A stretch of DNA of 14,485 nt from Funneliformis mosseae. Its lineage: Eukaryota > Glomeromycota > Glomeromycetes > Glomerales > Glomeraceae. Each line of letters opens with the position of its first letter. Position 1 is the first letter of the stretch. Below are positions 6,531-14,485 of this stretch, piece after piece. The translations under genes and the position numbers were made by a program. Location: assembly GCA_910592005.1 (NCBI GenBank), contig CAJVPP010002536.1, positions 1 through 14,485 on the forward strand, given 5' to 3'. Below the pieces are notes generated by a model. The model searched no databases, was not told the origin of the DNA, and worked only from the letters and a program-made list of their open reading frames with translations.

Positions 6531-7916
6531 TCATTTATTATTTAGTTCACAAAATAAAATAAAATAATTAATATAAATAATAAATAAAAAATAAAACAAA
6601 ACGAGTATACAGCGATATATTACCTTCGATATTGAACTTTTAAATTTATAAAACTTATCAACCATTGTACTATAACGATCCATCCGAAGAGTAGTTATAA
6701 AAACAGCATCTTTAAAATTTACATTTTCAATATAATTAATATGATCCAAAATTTCAAGTTGTTCTAAAATATAGTGCGGAGGATTTTGTCTCCATATTTG
6801 AAAAATGGCTTGTAATTTTATAATATCAGGTCGCTTTGCTGGATCATGATCCAAACAACTATTCATCACTTTCTCATAAGCCAGTGGGATTTCTTGAGTA
6901 TATTCGAGTGGAAGCCCTTGTGAAATTTTTAAAGCTAAAAGCTCATCATATGGCTTATCGTTGTATGGTGGTAATCCAGTTCCAAGTTCAAACATCATCA
7001 TACCCAAACTATAAATATCTGAGGATTTAGTATAAGATTTTCCTCTTAATACCTCAGGAGCTACGTATGGCAAAATCCCATATACTTTTTTATCTCTTAA
7101 TTCCAAATTGATACTAACGTTTTCACATAAATCAAAGTAATTAAGATATGCAACATTACCACTAATTAATACATGTCCAGGGTGTAAATTATTATGCGAC
7201 ATTCCTAATTTATGAATTATAGCAAGGTCCTTAATTATATAGTCCAAGATATTTATTTTTTCCTGCCATGTAATTTCATAATAATCTTTTTTCAAATATT
7301 CTCTTAAACTACCATCTGCTGCATATTGAATTATTGCACAATAGTTTCTGGTTATTGGATCCTGAGATATACCATACAATCGAAGAAATCTTATCCCGCT
7401 TGTCATAAATTGATGTTGAACTTTTAGCTAAATATTAATTAAAATGTATCATCAATACTCGTCACAATTATATCTTAAATTAAATAATAGTTTTCATACA
7501 TCTACCTCGTTTATAAATTCTTCAGAATTATCCCGCGAATTGTGTTTAATTGCAACTGGAATGGGACCACTACGGTTTCTTTGGGTATTAATAGTTTCAT
7601 TATACCAAAAGTCATTCATTCTTTCTCCTTCCTTCCAATTTGCAATATATATTTTGCCATTTACAGCCTCTGTAAGATATTCAATTTCTTTTAATCCGTC
7701 ATAGGGAATCCATTCTAAATATGAAGCATAAGAAATTGCATTTCTTTGTGTATCTTGGAGAAATTCATCAATAAGTTTATTTCCACTAGTCCAATTCGAA
7801 AATTCATCAACCAATTTCTGACAGTCACATTTAGGACACCAGTCATAATAGCTTTTCGGATTTTCACAACGGGAGCATAGTCCATATAATTCTTCTAGGT
7901 TAGTATTATTCATCAT
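6531..7916 (-). CDS. Kinase-like protein of the Glomeromycotina expansion, probable pseudokinase
   Basis: Two exons: 7916-7506 (137 codons) and 7427-6531 (298 codons plus stop), joined by a phase-0 intron that restores EFINE|LKVQHQF. Residues 14-30 form a Cys4 knuckle (C14, C17, C27, C30), followed by SNWTSGN (40-46), the N-terminal hallmark of the expanded R. irregularis kinase family. The kinase-like domain runs from about 78 to 350. VAIK Lys is K124 and APE is 260-262. The subdomain IX DIYSLG and the conserved Arg in AKRPD are kept. Key losses: the glycine loop keeps only G87 (LTEAVNGKIY), HRD reads HNN (215-217) with Asn for the catalytic Asp, the following catalytic Asn is His222, and DFG reads YFD (234-236). 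Phosphotransfer is therefore unlikely and a scaffold or regulatory role is inferred. The last 31 codons may be intron: a GTAATA donor at 6623 would end exon 2 at residue 405. The ATG was chosen as the first in frame before the Cys4 knuckle. Confidence 0.82.
7428..7505 (-). other. 78-nt intron of the kinase-like gene
   Basis: Read on the minus strand, the donor is GAG|GTAGATG (GT at 7505-7504) and the acceptor is ATATTTAG|CTAAAA (AG at 7429-7428). Splicing in phase 0 removes an in-frame TGA at 7496-7494 and gives a continuous alpha-C-helix region. TTTTAATTAAT shortly before the acceptor is a possible branch-point area. Short AT-rich introns like this are normal for fungi. Confidence 0.82.
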
Positions 7917-7923
7917 TCTCTTA

Positions 7924-7925
<2 letters not shown>

Positions 7926-7958
<33 letters not shown>
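7926..7958 (-). promoter_or_regulatory. 33-nt A tract in the 5' leader of the kinase-like gene
   Basis: There are 33 uninterrupted T on the plus strand, thus A33 on the coding strand, ending 10 nt before the first ATG (7916) and followed by CTTAAGAGA. It would lie in the 5' untranslated leader if transcription starts near the TATA-like box. Such A-rich leaders can affect nucleosome exclusion or translation; the effect here is inferred. Confidence 0.5.
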
Positions 7959-7962
<4 letters not shown>

Positions 7963-8026
7963 ATTATATTCGGTGTAACTTTTGTGTACTGTTAAAAAAG
8001 TGTACGAGTTATGATTGGGTGCAACA

Positions 8027-8066
8027 CTTTATATAACGTCACAAAACGTTGTAAAATTTAATTGGC
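8027..8066 (-). promoter_or_regulatory. Putative core promoter of the kinase-like gene
   Basis: On the minus strand, in transcription order, are AGCCAAT (CCAAT box, about 8067-8061), TGACGT (CRE-like, 8041-8036) and TATATAAAG (TATA-like, 8035-8027). The TATA-like box is about 110 nt upstream of the ATG, a normal distance for a start near 8000. The order and spacing are coherent, but this comes from motifs only. Confidence 0.5.
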
Positions 8067-8142
8067 TCGTGTGCAAAATGCCCTGTGAATTTCTGTTTTT
8101 TTTTTATTATTTTTTTTCTAAAATGTTCATTGCACGCGCCTT

Positions 8143-8174
8143 AAATAACGTTCATTTTTTGTTAAACGTTATTT
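8143..8174. repeat. Perfect 10-bp inverted repeat upstream of the kinase-like gene
   Basis: AAATAACGTT (8143-8152) and AACGTTATTT (8165-8174) are exact inverted copies around a 12-nt loop. AACGTT words recur at about 8045-8050, so the area is enriched in this motif. It may be a regulator site or simply a stem. Confidence 0.5.
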
Positions 8175-8471
8175 CTAGAAAATTTTGGTTTTTAGTGAAG
8201 TGACTTTTAAGTTTATTTAACATTGCTATAAAACATTTCTAAACATTAAAGATTTTGTTTCGTCTCTGTTATCTGCGTCTTACATTTTTTGTCACACTTG
8301 AATCTGGGAAAGGTCACTTAGAAATAATTCTTTTTATGAATTTTCAACAGTCGACACACTATATAATAAATATATAAAAAAATGTTTTCATTTTTCCAAA
8401 TTAACTAAAAATAGGTGTTAATTGATTTCTAAATTTGGAAATATCTATATTGATTTTTTTTTCTTTATTTC

Positions 8472-8619
8472 CTTTATAAAAGAAACAAAGAAGCGGACAA
8501 AGTTTTTTGAACATACTTTTCCCATCACACTCATTTCTTTTCATAGCCTATTCACAAAATAAACTTTTAATTTATAAAAGTACAAAGGAGCGGACAAACT
8601 TTTGAGCATACTTTCCTAC
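8472..8619 (+). repeat. Direct repeat of about 50 bp, offset 98 bp
   Basis: Copy A (about 8472-8523) and copy B (about 8570-8619) share TTTATAAAAG, then ACAAAGRAGCGGACAAA, then TTTTGA(A/G)CATACTTT. They differ by a few substitutions and a 2-nt length change. A related GAGAAGTGGACAAATG lies at about 8902 and an inverted TTCTTGTCCACC at about 8730. Confidence 0.65.
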
Positions 8620-8985
8620 CATTTCTTATAAATTATGACCTAAGTGATATTTTTTTCTTTCGCTATATCGCATCTATTACCTTTCCACAAGACTATTAAC
8701 GAAAATCTTACATAGATTTCATAACTAATTTCTTGTCCACCCTTTTTCTAGAATTTTATTTTTAACTACAAGTTTCATAAAATTCCAAGCTTCTTTCTTT
8801 TTCGATAAACTACAACTCTTATTGACGAGACTAAAGAAATAAAAAAAAAATAATGAAATGTATTAGTGACATTATTAATGTCTATTTTATTTGACAACAA
8901 CGAGAAGTGGACAAATGTGGAAGTGAGAAAATACGGTATATATTCATTCTGATTTTCGCAATTCTATTTTATTTTTTAAAATTTT
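8620..8985. other. AT-rich intergenic DNA
   Basis: No gene is supported. Apart from the GTGGACAAA/TTGTCCAC words already noted, only A and T runs are seen. Confidence 0.4.
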
Positions 8986-8989
8986 CTTC

Positions 8990-9226
8990 TCATACGAAAC
9001 GAGGAACAGCTTTAATTGTCAGTCACCTACGATTGAAAAATAGCCAGTACAACTGCTCATGAATAAGGTTTTCTTTGGTAAGGCTCTGCTTTTTCTGGAG
9101 AAGGAATTGTGCCATATTCCCTTACGTGAATCAAAGAGTGGGTGCCTCTGCCCTATTGGATACCCCATCCTTGAACGCAGTCGATAGTCGATCGATATTT
9201 ACTATATTTTAGTCTTGTAGTCTTGT
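8990..9226 (-). other. GC-richer compact island of unknown nature, with a 49-codon frame
   Basis: From about 8990 to 9180 the sequence is roughly 45% G+C by eye against about 20% around it, with sharp edges. On the minus strand a frame of 49 codons runs from ATG 9168-9166 to TGA 9021-9019 (starts MGYPIGQRHPLFDSRKG, basic, Ser-rich) and is open another 10 or so codons upstream. The island ends in tandem GTCGAT words and a perfect 8-bp duplication AGTCTTGT (9211-9226). It matches none of the U1, U2, U4, U5, U6 or 5S signatures I know. It could be a structured RNA, a SINE-like repeat or an old exon. Function unknown. Confidence 0.4.
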
Positions 9227-9230
9227 CATA

Positions 9231-9377
9231 TGTGACCTTCGCAATAGAAAGGGGGGAAACTGACAGAAAAAATCAATTTTACTTTTTATGCCAAATATGA
9301 TTTAAGCCGAGATATGTTCAGATTTAACATTATCTCATTTTTAAATTTTCACGCCCTTTTGATTGCGAAGGTCCCAT
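9231..9377. mobile_element. Putative 147-bp MITE with TA target copies
   Basis: GACCTTCGCAATAGAAAGGG (9234-9253) is the inverted partner of CCCTTTTGATTGCGAAGGTC (9354-9373), matching at 18 of 20 with the first 12 exact. TA dinucleotides flank both ends (9229-9230 and 9378-9379), as expected for Tc1/mariner-type insertion. There is no coding capacity. The boundary is uncertain by a few bases, as the outermost three positions do not pair. Confidence 0.55.
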
Positions 9378-9556
9378 TATGTTTTTATCATATAATAAAA
9401 ATACAAATTTGCTGTTGATAAACATAAATAAAGGTTACCATGAATTTTAAAAATGTTTGTAATGAAATTATAAAAATAAAGTTTCTACGATAGCAAAAAA
9501 AAGAATTAAATGTATTTTATTTTAATACATTTTTTATTACAGTTTTTTCATATTTG
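9378..9556. other. AT-rich spacer
   Basis: Nothing beyond A/T runs is seen between the putative MITE and the palindrome. Confidence 0.35.
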
Positions 9557-9560
9557 TATT

Positions 9561-9627
9561 GTGTGTAAGGGAGGAGAAAATTAAGAAATGAAATATTTCA
9601 TTTCTTAATTTTCCCTCCCTTACACAC
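9561..9627. repeat. Near-perfect 67-bp palindrome (fold-back element)
   Basis: Arms 9561-9594 and 9595-9627 are inverted copies differing by a single inserted A in the left arm, with no spacer. The arm begins GTGTGTAAGGGAGG, much more G-rich than its surroundings. TGTATT lies directly before the left arm (9555-9560) and again 2 nt after the right arm (9630-9635), suggesting either a target duplication or TA copies. It would form a long hairpin RNA or cruciform. A fold-back MITE without an internal region is the simplest reading. Confidence 0.75.
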
Positions 9628-9639
9628 TCTGTATTTGAT

Positions 9640-12040
9640 ATAATTCAATTACTATAATATTACGCTCTGAAACAGTCTTCTTATGAAAAGTTCTGTCGTA
9701 AAGAAGTGCTTATTTTTTTCTGCGTATAAATATTTAAGGGAAAGGTAATGATAGAAATACTCTTTTACATTTGCACTTTTTATTAATTTAAAGTACTTTA
9801 ATTACATTATTTTTTTTATACTCCTTTATTCAAAAAGTAAGTTATTTTCTTTTTGAAGAAAAAAAAAGCAATTATGAATAAACGATTTAGAAAATAAAAA
9901 ATAATATATGTGATATTAATAGATATAATTTTAAATTAAAATTTATTCTGATAATATATATTATTTTACTAAAATTTTATGTAAAAATAAAGATACTCAT
10001 TAATTTTATGATAATTATTATAAGCTGTAATTTTTGTTAAAATCTACCTTTGTTTCTATTACTTATGAATTTTTAAATATTATTGAATTATTAAATACAA
10101 TTTGCATTAATTGATTTATTTTGTTTCAGTTTATTTGTTTATCTAAAAATGATTCATTTTTCAGTTAATATTATTTTATAAAGGATTTAAAATCATCAGA
10201 TTTAATGCTAATAAATAAGCATTGCATACCATTCTCCATAATTTAATATATTATATTCTTTATTTAATAGAATTATTCATAATAAATATCATTTTACGCA
10301 TTGATTAATAATAATTTTTGTATTATCTTTCTGAAATTATTGAAATATAAATGGATCTTACAATCTTAAAAGATATTATTATAAGAAAATAATGATGATA
10401 AATAATACTTTTTGTATAAATATTAATCAGATATAGAAATAATAGAATGAAATAAATGATTAATTGCAAATTTATAAATAAAAAATATTAAAAACAATTA
10501 AAGAAAAATTTATATCTTACCTGAATAATATTCATAAATTTTCCTTAATTTTATTATTTTAAGGGTTATTATTACACATACTAGCTTGCAATTTTTCTAA
10601 TATAAAACCTTTTATTTTGAAATTATTAATAATATATACAAAATTAAATAATTTATTTTTCAATTTGCTTTTAAAAATAAAATCTTACAAAATGATTTTA
10701 TCTAATTTTTATAAATAATTTTTCTATTTATTATTTTAAAATATTCTCATCAATTTTAAAAATTATCTTATATAATAAAAATAGCAACTCCTTTTTTAAT
10801 TTATTAAACAATATATAAGATCTTATAATAAAAAAAGAAAAATTACTAAAAAAATAATTTTACTTTTATATGTAAAGATTTTAGATTAAAATACAATATA
10901 TTCAAATTTAGCATTAACTTATTTTTATATTTTTCAGTTATTTTTCCTTTTTTATTGTAAAAGTTTTATATTATCATCAATTTATAAATAACATTTTTAA
11001 ACTTATATAAATTGTATAATAATAAATAAGTATTAATAAATAATAATAATTTTATTAGATTAAAGTAAATTATAAAATAATATTTTAAATAAATATATTT
11101 TGCTACTTGATCAATTATATTTTCAAAATATAAAAAAAAGAATAAATTATATGAAACTTAAAAAGATGGTATTTATTGTTTAGCTTAAAATTCCTTTTTG
11201 ATTATAATTATTGAAAAATTTTATTTAAATATTTAATTAAAAGTTTAAATAATTTATAGGCTTAATGAGATTGCTAGTAAATCTCAATCTTTTAAAACTA
11301 TTGATAATTTTTTTATAATTATTAATAATAAAAAAATAGTATCTCTATTATAAATTATTTCTCTATTATTCTTATATTATAATTATAATAAAAAAGAATT
11401 ATTTTTTAATATAATGGTAATATCAGGTAAAATGAGAATCCTTAATAAAAGGAAAATTTAAGACAACTTAAAATAAAAAACTATTACTATTTCTTTTTCA
11501 ATTCAAAAATCTCAGCTTATACTGTAAAAAAAAAATTAAAAGGATGATTTTCTATAAAAATAAAAATTACTAACTGATTAAATATATATGTATTTTATAT
11601 TATAAATAAAATAAATGTTAAACTGATATTTAAGTCAATAAAAAGATTACATAAGATCATAATTAAGTCAATAAAGATTCTATATCAAGTTAAAATTAAA
11701 ATAATATAAAGTTTATAATAGGTTATAGTTAAATTGCTAAAAAATCTATATTAAATCTTAGCAAAATTGATGAAAAGCTAATAACTTTACCTATTTAATT
11801 AAGTCTTATCTAGACATGAATTTGAAAATATATATTTTTTTAGATATTTGATTATTCTTTACTTCTTCATATCATCTAATCTATAAATTAGTTTTATAAA
11901 AAAAGATAAACTTGTTTAATTTTATATTTTCATCTTTTGCAACATTAGGAGCAAAAGAAATAACCTTATATTGAGAGTAATAATTTATAGGTCTTTAGTA
12001 AAATACTATAACAGGATTGGATTGATGAACATGATACAGT
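9640..12040. other. Long AT-rich gene-free stretch
   Basis: About 2.4 kb of A+T above roughly 80% by eye. No reading frame of useful length, no clear RNA gene and no repeat of note was found on either strand. Old transposon DNA decayed past recognition is possible. Confidence 0.45.
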
Positions 12041-12055
12041 AAATTACAGATCTAA

Positions 12056-12143
12056 ATATCAGACATATCACACATATTTGATATATTTAATATCTTTGAC
12101 ATATTAGACATATTAGATATATTTGATTTATTTGTTATATCTA
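12056..12143 (+). repeat. Degenerate 9-10 bp minisatellite
   Basis: Recurring ACATATTAG, ATATATTTG and ATTTATTTG words of 9-10 bp follow each other. ACATATTAG is perfectly duplicated near 12099-12117. Confidence 0.55.
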
Positions 12144-12194
12144 TCTATATATTAATTTAATATAAATAAAAAGTGATAGAATCATGAAAACTTA

Positions 12195-12243
12195 AGTTTA
12201 CTTTTAGTTTACTTTTAGTTTTTTCTTTAGTTACTTTTAGTTA
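12195..12243 (+). repeat. 11-bp tandem repeat AGTTTACTTTT
   Basis: Two exact 11-bp copies (12195-12205 and 12206-12216) are followed by related AGTTACTTTT copies up to about 12243. Confidence 0.65.
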
Positions 12244-12249
12244 CACATC

Positions 12250-12784
12250 TAAATAGTTCTTATAGAGGTGCCTGACCTATCCTTCATATTTAGTATTTTA
12301 ACTCTCTTGATTTTCTTATTCTTTCTTCTTTTCTTATTTTTTATTTTATTATATTAACATCAATAAATATATTATTATACCTCTAAATATCTTGAGTTGT
12401 TTTATTATTATCATGAGTACACTACTGTGTAAATTATAAATCTTGAGATAAACTGAATTGAGTCATTACGTAAACTTAAAAGAATTATTACTTGAGCATC
12501 CCATCTAACTGTCGCAATTCGCAAGAATTGCACGTTAATAATATATCTTTCAATTCCTTATACATTACTCAATTTATTTCTTTAAATTCTTTTGTTAGAA
12601 GACAATAAAGAATAATTTGTAAGATTTCCTTATCTTTCTTAATTATAGCTTTATTTAAAAAAATTATATAAGATTGTATTGTCTTTTCAGTTAAGCAAAG
12701 TGAGAATTATACTAGTTTTCTAATTGTTACTTAAATTAATAGATCATCTATTTCATATCTATAATATAATTATTATACTTTATT
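12250..12784. other. AT-rich DNA with no supported gene
   Basis: A short GC-richer start (GAGGTGCCTGACC near 12266) and a CT-rich run (about 12300-12340) are seen. A 7-bp inverted repeat GCAATTC/GAATTGC lies at about 12514-12531. These may belong to an old retroelement end, but no paired copy is visible. Confidence 0.3.
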
Positions 12785-13132
12785 TTAGATCAGCTTTAAA
12801 AGCATTATATTCATCTTTTAATCATTAGTGCTTTTTTTTAAGCTGTGATTCAATAATACCTTAATATTATTTTCTTTTGTTTTAGCAAGTCTTTCATTCA
12901 CTAATTGTTTCTCAAATCTATCTAATCAGGATAAAGTACTGGGACTATCTGAAATAGCATTGGTATCAATCTTAAGACGCTGATGATTTTTTCTTGTAAT
13001 ATCTATTAACTTCTTTCATAAATAACTCTTTTATATCTAAATAGATTTCACAGCATATTCTTCAGATAATAAATTATATTTACATATTATAAGATATCTC
13101 TATATATTACCTATTATGAATGGGTAATTGTT
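12785..13132 (-). pseudogene. Decayed coding trace with a charged, coiled-coil-like protein
   Basis: On the minus strand 115 codons from AAC at 13132 stay in one frame to a TAA at 12787-12785, broken by TAG, TAG, TAA, TGA, TGA and TAA. The residues are protein-like: NYPFIIGNI, then ICKYNLLSEEYAVKSI, then LIDITRKNHQRLKIDTNAIS, SDSPSTLS and LDRFEKQLVNERLAKTKENN. The last part is a charged amphipathic helix. No indel is needed over 345 nt, while stops are frequent, the same decay style as the transposase. I do not recognise the family; a repeat-encoded protein is likely. Confidence 0.45.
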
Positions 13133-14130
13133 CAAATTTATTATAATGATTATTAAAATATAGTTAAATAAAGATTATTAACTGATAAAGGTAAGTATAG
13201 ACTTTAAAAATTCCTGAAATATTAGAAAATTCAAATTCTGAGATTCTATTGCATCTTAGAAGTTTAAGTTTCTGATAAAAATTTCCACCTAGAGATTAGT
13301 TGAAAATTTGCTGAGACATTGATTCTGGGAAAAATTGCTAAAAATATTCTTAAAAAATTATGTTGCTTTTATAGAAGCAAGAATATTTTCCATTTCCTAT
13401 ACTTGCATCTTCATTTAATTGATATTATATCATAGATGCTAATTGGCTTAAATTTGCTTATGCTTTCTAAATAGATCTTACATGAATTAGCCATAAGTAT
13501 CTCTATTAAATTTAAGCAATCGCTGTTATATGATATTAAGTGATTTCTCTAGGACTAGTTCAATTTAATCTAATTATTGATCTCTTTATCATGATTACAA
13601 ATAATATTATCTATCTATATTCCATTATCTATTACATAAAAAATAGATAATGTTAAAGTTATAAGGCATTTTGACTAACTTAGTAGATGCAGTTTTTTAT
13701 GATGCATAGTTTTGCATTTTTGATCTAATGATTTCTGATAAATCTTTAATATATAATGTAAATATTTCTTTATCAGATTACTATTTTCAAAAATCTGTTT
13801 TTGAAAGTGATGCAGGAATCTTTGACATACCTTATTTACTATATTTATCAGAAATTTATTAATAATACATTTATAATCAGATAAAACATGTTACTCAGTT
13901 ATTTTGTATTCTTATAATAGGCTTATAATAAGGATAGAAAGTGGGTATTTTGTATATAAGACAATAACTTCTCTGATATCTACTATTTAGTAATAAATTT
14001 ACTACACTTTATATGTTTGAACAAAGTATAATATCCCTAGAATATCGATCAGTTATTTGTAAAAAAGTAAATCTATTATGTTAGTACAATGAGCAAAATA
14101 AAAATATATGCAAATTATAGTTTACTTTTA
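13133..14130. other. AT-rich DNA, possible further remnants, no supported gene
   Basis: Short protein-like pieces occur on both strands (for example near 13200-13500) but no frame persists, so no strand can be chosen. A perfect 11-bp inverted repeat CATTATCTATT/AATAGATAATG lies at 13623-13633 and 13642-13652 with an 8-nt loop. Confidence 0.35.
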
Positions 14131-14139
14131 ATTAGAAAC

Positions 14140-14350
14140 AAATTGTACGTGGTAGACAATATTGATCAAAAAATATTACAGCATAAATATACATACATTG
14201 TCAACAAAAGAAATTGCAACTCCAAATATCACGTGGGATCTGTCGATAAATAATGATCTTACATTAGATGATGTCACTGCTGTGCCAAACAGTAATCAGC
14301 AATAATTTCTGTTTTGCCTGACATATTTGTTTTTCCTGTATTTTCTAAAC
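14140..14350. other. GC-richer island, possible retroelement or DNA-transposon terminus
   Basis: Composition changes sharply from AT-rich to mixed sequence (TGTACGTGGTAGACAATATTG at about 14145 and CCAAATATCACGTGGGATC at about 14222). AGACAAT and ATTGTCAACA form a loose inverted pair around 14153-14207. TGT at about 14145 could open an LTR, but no second LTR, primer-binding site or polypurine tract is evident inside the window. Confidence 0.25.
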
Positions 14351-14485
14351 AGTCTGTTCAATCTGTTTACTTTATTTCATTTATAATTTCTTTAAAATTT
14401 ATAATTTATTTTATTTCTTTTTATTATTTTTATTATTTTATTATATTTAAGTATATTTTTATCAGGATATATATCTATATTAGTT

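Noticed and set aside
6836..7030. 64-codon plus-strand frame
   Set aside because: It is antisense to the kinase-like exon 2, which has clear family motifs.
7444..7704. 86-codon plus-strand frame
   Set aside because: It is antisense to kinase-like exon 1 and its intron.
8015..8203. 62-codon plus-strand frame
   Set aside because: It is Phe-rich translation of T tracts across the putative promoter, with no protein-like pattern.
8990..9226. 5S rRNA, U1, U2, U4, U5, U6 snRNA or tRNA
   Set aside because: None of the conserved sequence blocks of these RNAs, nor a GGTTCGA-type B box, is present on either strand.

Overview
The window reads as nuclear DNA of an arbuscular mycorrhizal fungus, most likely Rhizophagus irregularis or a close Glomeromycotina relative. 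The grounds are very high A+T, short introns, decayed transposons, TTAGG/TTAGGG-type telomere-like DNA, and one gene of the protein-kinase-like family that is greatly expanded in these fungi (Cys4 knuckle plus an SNWTSGN block before the kinase domain). The assignment comes from recognising sequence style and was not checked by a search.

Layout. 1-449: decayed minus-strand fragment resembling the N-terminal part of a Crypton/ZMYM-type tyrosine recombinase, cut by the window edge. 728-4065: a complete but dead PIF/Harbinger DNA transposon of about 3.3 kb, with degenerate terminal inverted repeats of about 45 bp flanked by TTA target-site copies. Inside it a plus-strand HARBI1-like DDE transposase (847-1971) and a minus-strand Myb/SANT-like partner with a coiled-coil tail (3927-2831) converge on a 24-bp minisatellite and a long palindrome. 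Both reading frames carry many stop codons; the transposase has no frameshift, so decay was by point changes, apparently mostly transitions. 4069-5380: AT-rich DNA with one decayed coding trace (4290-4752) and a repeat with units of about 51-62 bp. 5381-5442: interstitial telomere-like tract. 5443-6530: AT-rich, A-tract-rich DNA downstream of the kinase gene, with possible extra splice sites.

The only gene that looks intact is the minus-strand kinase-like gene at 7916-6531: two exons joined by a 78-nt intron, with a CCAAT/CRE-like/TATA promoter at about 8066-8027 and a 33-nt A tract just before the start codon. Its HRD Asp, the following Asn and the DFG Asp are all replaced, so it is best read as a pseudokinase. 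8200-9640 holds small repeats, a compact GC-richer island (about 8990-9226), a putative 147-bp MITE (9231-9377) and a near-perfect 67-bp palindrome. 9640-14485 is almost entirely AT-rich DNA with simple repeats, one decayed minus-strand coding trace (13132-12785) and a GC-richer island near the end that may be a retroelement terminus.

How the parts work together: the two Harbinger ORFs are the usual transposase plus Myb-like partner of such elements, now inactivated. The pseudokinase is an independent host gene. No bacterial-type operon, CRISPR array, tRNA or rRNA gene was seen.
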